DNA from: Atkinsonella hypoxylon
Taxonomy: Eukaryota > Ascomycota > Sordariomycetes > Hypocreales > Clavicipitaceae
NCBI GenBank assembly: GCA_000729835.1
Contig: JFHB01000091.1
Location: forward strand, 50,223 to 114,222
DNA: 64,000 bases
Direction: 5' to 3'
A program made the translations under genes and the position numbers. The notes under the pieces were generated by a model that saw only the letters and a list, made by a program, of their open reading frames with translations, searched no databases and was not told where the DNA came from. Positions 10,044 through 20,697 of the stretch are shown one piece after another. Within the stretch, counting starts at the first letter, position 1; each line of letters opens with the position of its first letter.

Positions 10044-11282
10044 CTGCGTGATGAATGTGCCGGAGACCAAGTAGGCTTGGTGGAATTGATCCGGAGCGGT
10101 TACGGATTTTTCGCTCTCAAGGGCAGCACAAGACTTTTGCCGCAAAGCGGTGAGCTTCAGCCTGTTGTAAGAGGCAGAATACATGATACCTATCAGAAAA
10201 CGAGAGGGAGGACGATGTTATTCGCCATCTTCTCTGCCAAGAACAAGAGGCGCCTTCTCGGCACGGAGCAATTGCGCCTTCTCGCAGCTCAGCAGCTCAG
10301 GGCATAGTGTAAAGCGGACGAATATATTTGCGATGGATCTGGGAAAAGTATGCCCGGTCCACGAGAGCGTCATTGGCACCGCTGGTCTCATGCTAGTATC
10401 GTGGTATATACAGCAGTGTTGATGATTGTTTGCACAATTCAGGACGTTCCTATATCACCAGGGAGTGCAAAATGCATGAAGTCACAATGATGTGCCATTC
10501 AGGGGAGTCCAGGGACGAACCCTCCATGTCTCAGTCAAGCGTTTTGTATTTTTTTTTTTTTTGTTCTCTCGCTTTCGATATTGCTACCCTCGCGTGCCGA
10601 CCCACTTTTCTCCGTTGGCTTGGTGGGGTTTCCTGGAGAGACTAACTACCGGTGATTGACTAATAAGGTTATAAGGTTATTCACTAAGGTTCCCTACCAG
10701 GTAGGTACCTCAGCCTGGAGGTACCCAAATACCTACCTACCTACCTACCTACCTACCCAGGTAGGTAGGTAACTATCGAGGATGGCGCAATACACTGAAA
10801 TAGGAGGTGCATCAGCCATCCGTTGCAATGCGCCAATATTGAACCGGACAAGCACGCGGGCGGTGGCAGATCGTTCGTCTCCAATCTGGCTGCTACGTAA
10901 CCAGATACGGAGTAGTCGTGCCGAATCAAGTCCCGTCAATGAACATCAAGCACGCGTCTGAAACATGACAGTAATAGGGTCATCGTCTCCGAGCCGTCAC
11001 AGTCATCCTGCCCTCTCCTTCCACATACGTGCTGCTGCTTCATTCGTTGGCCGATCTTCGGCCTTGCCATGTCCAGGACTCCAGGACTCCAGGACTCCAG
11101 ATGCAAGCCCCTTCTTCACCTTTTCGCTTCAACCTCAACCTTTTTACCTCACAGGAATTTTCTGCTCGCCGAACAGAAGCGCCAGTCTCTTCCTGTCTGT
11201 ATGCCTCGCCTGGCATCGTCTCGATACATGAAATCGACTCATCACCAAAGTCGCCCCTCCGCCTGGGCCCGCGCAGACGCAC
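10044..11282. other. Divergent promoter region with palindromic repeats
   Basis: No supported gene. Shared upstream region of the fusion enzyme (minus) and the homeobox regulator (plus). It holds a T-run near 10549-10562, a cluster of TACC/GGTA inverted repeats (10693-10771), a perfect TACGGAGTA (10906-10914) and a CCAGGACT triplication near 11070-11097. Confidence 0.6.
10693..10771. repeat. TACC/GGTA inverted tetranucleotide repeats
   Basis: CCTACCAGGTAGGTACC at 10693-10709 is followed by about six to seven tandem ACCT units (10731-10757) that run straight into GGTAGGTAGGTAA (10760-10772). The two arms are complementary and would form a hairpin with almost no loop. Seen directly. Confidence 0.85.
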
Positions 11283-12983
11283 ATGTCCGTCTATGATCTC
11301 CATTTAGCAGATGCCGACCCCATGCTGCAGGATGAAGAAAATGGCAATCGCCAGATCCAGACTTCCGCCTCGTCTTCAGCAGGCCAGGACACGCTGCTAC
11401 CGTCGAGCCATGAGTTCATGATGATGATGCCCCCTGAGACTAACACAGCATCGGCCGCCTCGTCTTCCCTCGTCGACTTGGATTGGCCGGATTCGTTGTT
11501 ATTTGGTGTTGATATGGAAAGCTCTGACGCTCTTGCGTCGGCTTTTCCATCCGCGTTGCCCAGTCTCGACCATGACGAAAGGAGCTTCACCTTTTCATCA
11601 CCCGAGATGGACTCTGGAAGGGGAAACGACAGCATGCAATTTCCAGCCAAGTTATCCTCTGCTGGGCTGGAACCTGTGACTTACCAGGAGGCAATGGAAG
11701 AATTCTTCGCAAAAAATGGTGCTTGGCGACCACCGGAGCCATGCTTGCATTGTAAGCGCCTCCGCCTGCAATGCTTTATTCTGCAGACCACAGACGCGAA
11801 CCCCAATCCTGTCAACTCATGCTCAAGTTGCGTTGCCTTGTTTCGCAATTGCAGTCTCGCAGAGCGTTCTAAACGCAGCCATTCTCAGTTTGAAACCGCC
11901 CGACCCGTTATTGGCCATTTGCACGGAGTCAATGAAGAAGATGTCCAGTTTTCTTGTGATCAAAATCCATCCACCTCTGCTCAAGCTTACTCCAAACCGA
12001 TACCAGCATCCTCACTCACAAGCAAAAGGTCAAGTTCACGCTCCGTAAGGAAAACCCAAGTCCTGCGTGAATGGTTCGCCGTCAACATACAGCATCCTTA
12101 TCCCACAGACGAAGAAAAGACATATCTTGCCCAGGAGTCAGGTCTGAGTCGTACCCAGGTGGTAAACTGGTTCACTAATGCAAGGCGTCGCCATCGCCTA
12201 TCTACCCAGCCAATGAAGAACAAATTTTTTCGTGCCGGATCGCCGATGCCTCCCTCTCTACTTTCCAGCATGACTCCTCTCGAACGGTGGAAAAATTCAC
12301 GTCCTGATTATGAGCCCGCTTCAGAAGATGCTATCCGAAAGGCGATTGTGTCGCAGGAGGGCAGCAGCAATCAGGAGGTTAGCGTGACGGGTGATAAAGA
12401 GGGAATATCGCATATGGACGAGCTAGGTTCTTCAGCAAGCACGGATTCACTGTTATACTCTCCATCTGCCATTCGTCATTCGTCCGACGGGTCTCTTTCC
12501 AATCTCTCCCAGATATCAGCTAATAGCGACGCGGTGTTATCAGGCAGAAGCTCTGAAGACCTTGCGTGGTTGAAGTCAGCACCGGTGAGATCCGAACAGT
12601 CAAAAGCGCGGGCGTTCAACTGTACGTTTTGCTCGCGTAGCTTTAGCAAGAAATATGACTGGCTCCGACACGAGCGTTCAGTTCACGCCCCGGGCGACAC
12701 AGCCTGGGTGTGCGCCATTCCTCTACCACCTGAACAAGCTCAGGTGGTCTGGAGGCTGGGTCAGAAGCAAGAAGAGTGCATTTTCTGCGGACAAACGGCG
12801 CCAACAGAAGAGCATATACAGTCACACGAGTTTGAATCGTGCGCTAAACGTACAGTCCAAGACAGGAGTTTTACCAGGAAGGACCACTTATGGCAGCATC
12901 TATACAAATTCCATGGCTGTAGGAAATGGGAAGGATGGAAGCCCGATCTGAATCTGCTGATGAAGAGAGCCAAACCCTCATGA
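11283..12983 (+). CDS. Homeobox plus C2H2 transcription factor, 566 aa
   Basis: Single-exon gene with an ATG at 11283 and no stop until 12981. The N-terminus is Ser/Asp-rich and disordered. About residues 154-196 form a cysteine cluster ([15 protein letters not shown] and FRNC) resembling a degenerate fungal Zn2Cys6 or related zinc module. A TALE/KN-type homeodomain lies at about residues 256-307: [20 protein letters not shown], then [15 protein letters not shown] with the canonical WF-N-R recognition helix. The C-terminus carries C2H2-type fingers starting at Cys447 ([20 protein letters not shown]), a second Cys pair (CIFCG) and [18 protein letters not shown]. Combined homeobox/C2H2 proteins occur in Pezizomycotina as developmental or stress regulators; the specific target here is unknown. 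A nuclear DNA-binding role is secure. Confidence 0.92.
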   Translation: MSVYDLHLADADPMLQDEENGNRQIQTSASSSAGQDTLLPSSHEFMMMMPPETNTASAASSSLVDLDWPDSLLFGVDMESSDALASAFPSALPSLDHDERSFTFSSPEMDSGRGNDSMQFPAKLSSAGLEPVTYQEAMEEFFAKNGAWRPPEPCLHCKRLRLQCFILQTTDANPNPVNSCSSCVALFRNCSLAERSKRSHSQFETARPVIGHLHGVNEEDVQFSCDQNPSTSAQAYSKPIPASSLTSKRSSSRSVRKTQVLREWFAVNIQHPYPTDEEKTYLAQESGLSRTQVVNWFTNARRRHRLSTQPMKNKFFRAGSPMPPSLLSSMTPLERWKNSRPDYEPASEDAIRKAIVSQEGSSNQEVSVTGDKEGISHMDELGSSASTDSLLYSPSAIRHSSDGSLSNLSQISANSDAVLSGRSSEDLAWLKSAPVRSEQSKARAFNCTFCSRSFSKKYDWLRHERSVHAPGDTAWVCAIPLPPEQAQVVWRLGQKQEECIFCGQTAPTEEHIQSHEFESCAKRTVQDRSFTRKDHLWQHLYKFHGCRKWEGWKPDLNLLMKRAKPS

Positions 12984-13016
12984 GACAGTAAATCAGGTCG
13001 GCATGTGCTGGATCTC

Positions 13017-13047
13017 AAGACAGACAGACAGACAGACAGACAGACAT
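13017..13047. repeat. CAGA microsatellite
   Basis: About seven tandem CAGA units, seen directly. Confidence 0.9.
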
Positions 13048-13734
13048 GGCCAGCTTGATGAAGCCATGCCAGGCATTTGATACCATCCGCTTAGGACATT
13101 CGTTTTTAAAGCTGATAACAGCACTCTTCATGGTAGAGGACAGATGTCATGTACTCTACTTCAATGTTTGGCATGACGGATTATAAAATTGCATCACTAT
13201 TTAAAAGTCAACGTCCATTACACTGTTTTAGAAATATAATGTTCAACAAGAAGAATGTATATCAATGTCAAGGGAGGCCATACACACATGTACCAGTATC
13301 CATTCAGAAACTTTCCATCAAAGTCCTCAATCAGCCTGCGTGCACATTATCTGAGGAACTCACCATTCTTTCATAGAACACTTGGAGATTCTCCATTCTC
13401 TCAAGGAATCTTGGAGCAGTACTTGGAAATGCAGCAAGCATACTGCTCCATGGGCTACTCGGAATCCATGGGAGCATGAAAAGATACTTGGACGAAACTG
13501 ATGTTGACGTGGCCTAGGGTATGCGAAGCTTGGGCTACGAAACTGGCTCCAGTGAGAGAGACTCGTGGCTGTAGTAATCCCACGTGCCTTGTGTTATCCC
13601 TGCAATTCGGCAATACAGTGCAGTCACTCACTGTATTCAATGTCGATAAGAACGCTTCTCACTTGGACCGCATCCTATTCAACAAAAATCCCAATTGCGC
13701 GCTCCCGACTGAAGCAGGGCGCCTAATTGTGGCA

Positions 13735-13768
13735 CACCTCCCACCTCCCACCTCCCACCTCCCACCTT
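13735..13768. repeat. CCACCTC heptamer repeat
   Basis: About four tandem copies of CCACCTC, probably in the CHS5 leader or core promoter. Confidence 0.85.
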
Positions 13769-13851
13769 CCACACCCCTCATCCTACATCCACGCCAAACC
13801 CATCATCTCAGGAGACGTCATTTCGACTTGCGACTGCAGCTGAAAGGAAGA

Positions 13852-15102
13852 ATGCTCGTATCCTTAACCGTTGGAAAGGTCGACGCCGGCGTCACCGTCC
13901 TTCTGACACCGGATAAGCGACTGGTATGATCTATTGAGGCGCACGCCCCCCTTCTCCTCTTTCTTTCCGGTTTACCTACCTAATTTTCCATCGTGCAGAT
14001 TGAGTTCCCTTCTATCCTCCTCCCCCCAAACATCTCGTCGGGTAGTATCGTCGACATCACCGTATCTCAAAACACCAAGAAGGAAACCGCCGAGGAGCAA
14101 AAGTTCCGCGCTTTGCAAGATCGCATTTTCCACTCCTTCGGTGCCTCAGAGCCCGCGAACCCTGTCCTCCGCTGCCGCAATGCCACGCAGACCTCTGTTG
14201 TCCTCGAGTGGGATCCCATTGACCTTGCTACAGCTGATTTGATATCCTTAAGCCTGTACCGAAATGGTCAAAAGGCAGGCAACATCCCGCGTCCTCTGCA
14301 AATGCACAGCACTAAGATCAGCGGGTTGGCGGTCGACACCGAGTATGCCTTCCATTTGGTCCTTAGGACAACAGCCGGCACACGAATGAGCAAAAAGGTG
14401 ACCGTACGCACGCACAAAATGACCGACCTAAGCGGCATCACCATTACAACAGGCATCCTACCCGCCGCCGCCAAGGAGAATTTGTCCAAGGCCGTGGAGC
14501 GCATTGGAGCCAAGATTGCGGATGGAGTGCGAATCGACACGACGCACTTTGTTACTACTGAAGGGCGAGGCACGGCCTGGGAGAAGGCCGTCGAGATGAA
14601 TATTCCTGTGGTACGGCCTGAGTGGGTAGTTGCGTGTGAGAAGAATGGCCGTATCTTGGGCGTAACCAAGTTCTATCTGGACGCCATGCGGCCGGGACCC
14701 CTCAGCGAGGATCCGGTCTCGTCGCAAACAGCCGCTCCGGCCAAGGAAGAGGCTCCCTCGGTTGAGGCCTCCAAGACGGATGGGGTACCCAAGAACACCG
14801 AGAAGGAAGATGACGAAGACGCCAACAAGGACCACGATGACGAGAAGCAACCTGCCAACTACAGTACAGCCGACCAAGAGCCCGAGCAGAAGGCCAGAGC
14901 GCCCTCGCACCCAGATGACCAAAAGATGAGACTCGAGCACAAGGGCGACCATAAAGTTGCTTTGCGTTCAAGCTCACCTAGCAAAGGAGGCGAGGTGGCG
15001 GGAGAAACCAACTCGGATGAAAAAGGCGACTCCATGAAAGACGCCGAGGACAAAGCTGTGGGCACACCAGATGGAGCGTCCTTCCAAGAAGTCGAACTGT
15101 AG
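13852..15102 (+). CDS. CHS5: Chs5, exomer / chitin-synthase export protein, 391 aa
   Basis: Scaffold of the exomer coat that carries chitin synthase and other cargo from the trans-Golgi to the plasma membrane. Exon 1 (13852-13923) encodes MLVSLTVGKVDAGVTVLLTP and DKRL; the intron 13924-13998 (GTATGA..GCAG) leads to IEFPSILLPPNISSGSIVDI in exon 2 (13999-15102). The N-terminal segment is the dimerisation/ChAPs-binding part. An FN3 domain spans about residues 75-165 (NATQTSVVLEWDPIDL) and a BRCT domain about 168-260 (GITITTGILP, THFVTTEGRGTAWEKA, PVVRPEWVVACEKNG). The C-terminal tail is short, acidic and lysine-rich (KEDDEDANKDHDDEKQ), clearly shorter than the long repetitive tail of yeast Chs5. 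The FN3-BRCT pair binds Arf1 in yeast. Convergent with the SDR gene downstream. Confidence 0.95.
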
Positions 15103-15311
15103 AGATGAGTTGGGTGGAATGTAGAACAGACACAGACACAACAAGCTCTATTCAATCAAGTCTACCAATGTACATGAATGAGTCTCTGCTGGACCCAAAA
15201 ATCAGGACGGGGCCCTTTTCCCATGATGTTATTTGGGCGCCGGTAATAACTACCTAGTTACCACAAAGCAACATCTATCCACTTCCCCCCATCTCGAGCT
15301 CACAAGTTGCC

Positions 15312-16106
15312 TCACGGAGGAATCACCTCGCCCTTCCAATCCAAGCACTTGCCCCGATGCCGCACATCCAAGCGCTCCACGACCTGCACCAACCGCTCGA
15401 CCGCAAACTGCGGCGAGAAGAGGCCCCCCTCCGGCACGCGCGCCCAAAACTCCTTGCTAAACTCGGTCCTCACCGTGCCAGGATGATACGCCACGGCAAG
15501 CGCCTTCTCGCCGCTCCTCGCCCGCAGCAAGACGTCCAGGCTCCCGGCCACGCTATTCACAGCAGCCTTGCTCGCGCGGTACGAATACCAGCCGCCCGAC
15601 CGATTATCCGCCACGGACCCGACCCGCGCCGACATGAACAGCCACGTCGCGCGGGGCCCGAGACCGCGCGGCGCGTCGCCCATCTGCGTCGCCCGTCGGG
15701 GCAGCAGGTCTGCGAAGTGCTTCGCTAGCAGGAGGGGCCCGAGGCAGTTGATGCCGAACATGGCTGCGGTGCGGGAGGCGTCGATCTCGGCGAGGGTGCG
15801 TTCGGGCGTGAGCACGCCTGGGATTGCGCACGAGAGGTGTAGGTGGTGCGTTTGCGGGGGGAAGAGACGTCTTGCTTGGCTGGATGCGTCGCGTATGGAC
15901 TGCTCGTCTTGGACGTCGACGCGCGCGAGGTGTAGGCGCGAGGGGTCGTGGGTGCCGAGGAGGGCCTGCTTGGCGGACGCGAGGTCGGGCGAGCGGGTGG
16001 TGGCGAGGATGGGCAGGGTTGTGGTGTTGAGGAGGTGGCGTGTGAGCTGGTGGCCTATTCCGCGGCTGGATGGGCAGATGAGGGCCCAGGGGAGGGAGGA
16101 GGCCAT
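15312..16106 (-). CDS. Short-chain dehydrogenase/reductase, 264 aa
   Basis: Single-exon NAD(P)-dependent oxidoreductase. The N-terminal Rossmann motif reads ICPSSRGIGHQLTRHLL; the first glycine of the usual TGxxxGIG is missing, as in a subset of fungal SDRs, while SRGIG is kept. Later elements are ARVDVQDEQS (the cofactor-contacting Asp-x-x segment), FMSARVGSVADN with the catalytic Ser, and YSYRASKAAVNSVAG with the Tyr-x3-Lys pair. YHPGTVRTEF near residue 210 is the usual PG-x-x-x-T cofactor-site segment. The pattern resembles CsgA/sniffer-like classical SDRs, whose substrate is generally unknown. Length fits the family. GC content and codon use are markedly GC-rich compared with neighbours such as RID. 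Function beyond oxidoreductase cannot be assigned. Confidence 0.9.
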   Translation of the reverse strand: MASSLPWALICPSSRGIGHQLTRHLLNTTTLPILATTRSPDLASAKQALLGTHDPSRLHLARVDVQDEQSIRDASSQARRLFPPQTHHLHLSCAIPGVLTPERTLAEIDASRTAAMFGINCLGPLLLAKHFADLLPRRATQMGDAPRGLGPRATWLFMSARVGSVADNRSGGWYSYRASKAAVNSVAGSLDVLLRARSGEKALAVAYHPGTVRTEFSKEFWARVPEGGLFSPQFAVERLVQVVERLDVRHRGKCLDWKGEVIPP

Positions 16107-16492
16107 TTTCCCTTTCAGATGGCGGTTGATTGATTGCTGGTGGTGCTATGTTTTGTGGTGTTCTGTGTTCTGTGTTGCGTGGATGTGGAGTTGGTCATCG
16201 TGGGTGGACGGACAGCTTAGCTTGTGCGACGTCAGGCGCACTTATGGCATGATAACTAGATTACTGTAGCTACTATCTAGATCTTCTTCTTAGAGAATGA
16301 GTGCCGACAAGGCCAATACAAGAAATGATAGGAGAAGTTATACGCTGTGAAAAACAGAGCACAAACAAAAGAAAAAAAAAGAAAAAAAAAAAAACCCCCA
16401 AGTATGCCGACTTGGCTCCGTAGACCAACTAATATTCCTCCTCTATGTACAAAATATGTACCAGCCGTCTTATAATCCAACGTGAATGCGTC
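16107..16492. other. Short intergenic region
   Basis: 386 bp containing two A-runs (16370-16395) and the promoter of the SDR gene. Nothing else seen. Confidence 0.5.
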
Positions 16493-18589
16493 TTACAGAG
16501 CAAGCGAGACGGTATGCGAGCACCGCGGCCGTCCAATCTCGTGCAATTCATCGACAATACTACGCAGCGCGGAATGATCGATAGCTATCAGCGGTGAATC
16601 CGGTCTGGCCTGCCACCGCGACTCGTCCGCCAGCTCGGTCGTCAGACCAAGAGGTTCGAATGCGCTCGTGGCATCACTCCTGCTGAAGCTGTCGCTAAAT
16701 GCCTCATCGCTATACTTTGGCTTCACAAACTTGTCCAGTATGCCTCCTCCGCTGGGCAGACTCCATCTTGCTGTCTTCTTCTCGTGCGCGTGGCTTGCAC
16801 CGGGCGGCTCGCCGTCGGCTCGCCATTCCCGCACGTCTTCCACCAAGCAATCAGCCACGGTCCTGTTCATGCTGTCCAACACGGGAGCGAGGGTCTGGAG
16901 CCAGATATTGCCCTTTCTTTCTAGCCTGCGTAGGCGGTATTCCATGTCTCGCAGACGCTGCTCCCCCTGGTCTGCCTGCGGCACGGCACCATTTTCGTAC
17001 ACGACCTTTCCAGAGACTACTTGATCTGCCTTTGTTTGGGCCCCAGCCGGGGCTTCACGAGCTTCACGAGCTTCACGAGCTTTGCGTTCGTGTTTCCTGA
17101 TGGCCTTCCACGTGTTTGTAAAAGAGCCTCGATTCGATACGCCTCGTTGCGGCGGCGAACCGTGGGCCGAGGTTGGAGGCGTGGGTATGCTTGGCTCGTT
17201 CACGGTATTCTTTGATACTGGGGATGCCGCTCTGTCTTTGGAAACCGACATCTTGGATCCCGACGCTGCAGTTTCCGAGTCCTTTGAGGATGAAATTTCG
17301 CTCCTAGAAGCTGGGTTCATGTCCATCACCACCATCACATTGCTCATGGTCAAGGCCGACTCAGATGTGGTAAGCGTTGAGTTTACGTCTCGTTCCCCCC
17401 GAATCGAAGCGTTCGCATGTGATGACTGTCGCGCTTCCTCGCAATCAGTCTTTTCCCTTTCCCGCTGTCCCATCAACTCGAGGAACCATAGAGTCTCAGG
17501 GTCACTTTGTTTCTTTTCTCTAACGCTCGCCTTTTTACTTCGCGCTGGGAGACCAGCGTCAAGCTCTGTAAAAAGGACGGCCGTGTCCCACCTCAAAGCT
17601 GAGTTTTGGTTCTGACTGCCATGACGACCTAGGATAGGCCCATTGTCTTGGGTGCATGTCATAATGACTGAATTCGCCTTCTGCTGACTTCTTTTGCTGC
17701 CTTCTCCCGCCTCACTGTGGCTCGCTGCCGGTATTTGCCGTTCACCATTGTGCGTGTGTGCGAAGGAGCGGCCTTTTGAATCGATAGACACATTGGGTAG
17801 CGACTCTTGATACTGTATTACGCCATCAATGGAAGGCGGATCTTTGCCTTTTGTTGCGCGGCCAGCCCCCAAGCTCGAGGCGCGAGCCGGACACGCAGCC
17901 CGTTGAAAGGTTCGCTGGTTCTGTCTGCTTTGGGACTGCCCCTCTTCTCTGGATGGAGCGGGAGGCATGTACCAAGGTGTAGAGCTATCGTCAAGTAACG
18001 AAGTATCGAATCCCGTGGGAGGAAGTCCAATGTAGTCGTGAGGCTGGCTGCCCGCATTACTTGTCGGCTTGTGAGGAGGGAGTGGAGGAGGCCAGAGCCC
18101 CTTTGAATTCGCATAGGGAGGCGAACGGCGTCTCGAGGCCTTTGGCTCTTGATCCAACTCGTATACCTTGGAGACAGGTGTCAGCACAGGAACAGGGCCC
18201 TTTCCATCTCTATGGGCACGAACCGATTTATTGCTGGATGTGCTCGGGTGCACATCGTGGGTAATAACAGGATACTGTGACCTCATTTCCTTACCAAATG
18301 GAGCAGCTTCCCGAGGGATGGAGATGGCAATGTGCCGGTGACCATCGATGGTAATGCCGGCTACTGCTGAATCTGGTAGCTGAATCTGCTGCGGCTCTCT
18401 GGGCAGCGAGTTGCCCCTCTTGCGTATCCTCTTGAGCTTGTACCATCGACCTCGGTGATTGTCTTGCCCTTCCTCATATGGTATTGACATGAAGTTGTCT
18501 GGGGGAGGAGAATGGTTGTTCAAGAACTCGACCAGGCCGGCGGTGTCATTTCTTGCCCAACGGGCACGCACCCTTTCACCTATCGGCAT
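16493..18589 (-). CDS. Large disordered hypothetical protein, 698 aa
   Basis: Uninterrupted frame with its ATG at 18589 (MPIGERVRARWARNDT). The first about 110 residues look most constrained: GLVEFLNNHSPPPDNFMSIP, a basic RWYKLKRIRKRGNSLPREP and IQLPDSAVAGITIDGHRHIA. The middle is low-complexity, rich in Ser, Pro, Gln, Lys and Glu, and surely disordered. A basic heptad-like coiled coil lies near residues 520-600, containing a codon-level triplication (AREAREAREA) and then LRDMEYRLRRLERKGNIWLQ. The C-terminal end reads HSALRSIVDELHEIGRP. I recognise no domain. Similar proteins with the same conserved N-terminus occur in related sordariomycetes as far as I recall (unverified). Coding status is strong because of length, intact frame and non-repetitive N-terminus. 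Confidence 0.8.
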   Translation of the reverse strand: MPIGERVRARWARNDTAGLVEFLNNHSPPPDNFMSIPYEEGQDNHRGRWYKLKRIRKRGNSLPREPQQIQLPDSAVAGITIDGHRHIAISIPREAAPFGKEMRSQYPVITHDVHPSTSSNKSVRAHRDGKGPVPVLTPVSKVYELDQEPKASRRRSPPYANSKGLWPPPLPPHKPTSNAGSQPHDYIGLPPTGFDTSLLDDSSTPWYMPPAPSREEGQSQSRQNQRTFQRAACPARASSLGAGRATKGKDPPSIDGVIQYQESLPNVSIDSKGRSFAHTHNGERQIPAASHSEAGEGSKRSQQKANSVIMTCTQDNGPILGRHGSQNQNSALRWDTAVLFTELDAGLPARSKKASVREKKQSDPETLWFLELMGQREREKTDCEEARQSSHANASIRGERDVNSTLTTSESALTMSNVMVVMDMNPASRSEISSSKDSETAASGSKMSVSKDRAASPVSKNTVNEPSIPTPPTSAHGSPPQRGVSNRGSFTNTWKAIRKHERKAREAREAREAPAGAQTKADQVVSGKVVYENGAVPQADQGEQRLRDMEYRLRRLERKGNIWLQTLAPVLDSMNRTVADCLVEDVREWRADGEPPGASHAHEKKTARWSLPSGGGILDKFVKPKYSDEAFSDSFSRSDATSAFEPLGLTTELADESRWQARPDSPLIAIDHSALRSIVDELHEIGRPRCSHTVSLAL

Positions 18590-18665
18590 GGTGTCATGCA
18601 AGTCACCCGCATGAAGAAAACTGCCTGCCAGTGTCTAGCTGCGAGTTGTCGACCTGAGCTCGAAG

Positions 18666-18708
18666 ATGAGCATGAGCATGAGCATGAGCATGAGCATGAG
18701 CATGAGCT
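18666..18708. repeat. GAGCAT hexamer array
   Basis: Seven tandem copies of GAGCAT, about 80-120 bp upstream of the start codon of the 698-residue gene, so probably in its leader or core promoter. Confidence 0.9.
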
Positions 18709-19380
18709 CACTTATTCTCAGCACGTTGACGACTTGTGGACGTCTGTATGGGCTCCGGTAATAGACAACGAAAACGTACGGGAAGCCAGCGGTGATAGAA
18801 AAGGGCGCGGCCTCATCGAACGGCGACAGCCGTATGTATATCCGAGACACCGATCGAAGGCATGGCGGTCTTTCTTGTTGATCAATATTACCGGGAGGCA
18901 AAAGTTTTGCCTTGTCGACAAGGTGCCCTTGCTTGGAGCGTCGACTCATACAGTCGGCCCCTTACATGCATATACGTACCTGCCTTCGATGTTTCTTTGC
19001 GGGAACGGGATCCGAGAAATCACAGTGGCTGGGCGAGAAACTTTTTATCTACAACCCGACGGTGGGGGAGGGATGTCTCACTTTACTACTCCGCACACAG
19101 CAAAACCAAGCGATTGGATCGGGGGATCCTTGCTGAATTTCTAGGTTCTAAAGGGTCAAGGGGTGAGGAAGGGTTAAAGAAGTAAGAGAAGCGAGCAATG
19201 GCGTGGCTGGAGGAGAGCTTGCTTGCAAGAAGTGAGTTCTTTTAGCTATCGACCTGTGGGGTCTGCGGCCGAACTCTGCTCGCTCTGATTGGCTTGCATA
19301 CGGTAGATCTACCAGGGTCGACGATCTCCTATGCAATCAATGGAGATACATTAAGCACACGTAGTATTTCAGCTACATTA

Positions 19381-19522
19381 AAAGAAAAAAAAAAAAAGGA
19401 AAGGAAAGGAAAGGAAAGGAAAGGAAAGAAAAGAAAAGAAAAGAAAAGAAAAGAAAAGAAAAGAAAAGAAAAGAAAAGAAAAGAAAAGAAAAGAAAAGAA
19501 AAGAAAAGAAAAGAAAAGAAAA
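19381..19522. repeat. GGAAA then GAAAA pentanucleotide array
   Basis: An A-run of about 13 is followed by about six GGAAA units and then about 19 GAAAA units. The switch from one pentamer to its point variant is abrupt. One strand is pure purine. Long open frames across it encode only KKRKE or FLFFSF repeats and are artefacts. Confidence 0.95.
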
Positions 19523-20593
19523 CAAACCAAAAATAAAAAGATCTATCATCCCACGTAACATGCCTATTACAATACAACCTACTGGGTCACGCAGGCCTCC
19601 CTGCTAGCTACCCCTCGAGGTCAGATATTAGCCATCACTCCTTCGTTTCATCGTTGTGATCTGTGCATGTTGACGCAGCCCCTGATTTACAAAAGTCGAC
19701 AGGGACAATTGGCGCTTCGCGATACGCGAAATTAGCACATTTTTGCCGGTAGTGGGTTTGCGACTGTTCGCGGTGGAAATATAACGTTGCCGTGGCTTAG
19801 GACTTGAGTCTGGATTTCTACTTTGTATAATTGAATAATTAATTGGCTACGTACTACTCCGTACGATATCGTAGACAACCCGTAGATGATCTTGGTAAAG
19901 GAGATTTGTAAAGCCATACGGGCTAAATGGTCCTATAAATGTAACGTCGGTCTTATTTATACATATGTAGGTAGACTCGGTCCGGCAACCGCATGCATGG
20001 TGGGTTCGGCACAGCAAACCTTGCCAAATTAAGTAATCATTGGTCTATAATTGCTATCGACCAGACTCCACTACTACGCAGCCGCCCTCGATTTCGCGAT
20101 GCACCCCTCACCACTCGACATTTACAATAACAGGTTATTCCCGCATATCACTGGATGGAAGCCCGGAGCAACTAGTTAGACCGGTTCATGTGCACTTTCA
20201 AAACAGCAGACAGCGGCTTGAAGTTTGAGGTAGCGTAGGTGCAGGCCAGCTTGATACAAGATGTAATTTCATGAATCACCTTGATAATCTGCTGGGCGTG
20301 CCATGTATATTGCAAAGGGGTGGTGGCAACACTGGACACCGGACTAGTCTGAAACGGGAATGTCGGTGGACCACATGCGCCGGATGGCCAGCAGAAGGCA
20401 GAAGCTATCAATCGCACTAGCAGTGCGCAAGGGTGCGCGAACTGCGATGCTGTACGGAGTACACCAGGGCCTGTGATTTAAGGGGCTGGCGCTTTGGTTA
20501 TCGTATCGTATGATGCCTGGTTGCCCCGGTGGAAAGAATAGACAGCGAACATGAGCAAGGGACGCCGTCAACATTGGTCAGCAGATAGATACC

Positions 20594-20697
20594 CCATGCA
20601 TGCGCTTATGCATGCGCTTATGCATGCGCTTATGCATGCGCTTATGCATGCGCTTATGCATCCATCCATCCATCCTCAGGGAGCATCAGGGAGCATC
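20594..20697. repeat. Three stacked tandem repeats (12-mer, 4-mer, 10-mer)
   Basis: Five copies of a 12-mer CATGCGCTTATG are followed directly by about four CATC units and then two copies of AGGGAGCATC. The 12-mer carries the palindrome GCATGC. Seen directly. Confidence 0.9.

Larger units (their letters stand above)
12984..13851. other. Intergenic, CHS5 promoter
   Basis: No supported gene. A CAGA tetranucleotide run lies at 13017-13047 right after the homeobox gene, and a CCACCTC heptamer array at 13735-13768 about 85-115 bp upstream of the CHS5 start. Confidence 0.6.

Noticed and set aside
7726..10184. Two separate genes (ammonia-lyase fragment and M20 enzyme) or a frameshift at 9441
   Set aside because: A 62-bp GT..AG intron restores the ammonia-lyase sequence exactly across the gap, so one spliced gene is the better model.
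19294..19577. Lys- or Phe-rich open frames over the pentamer array
   Set aside because: Pure repeat translation without starts, domains or introns.
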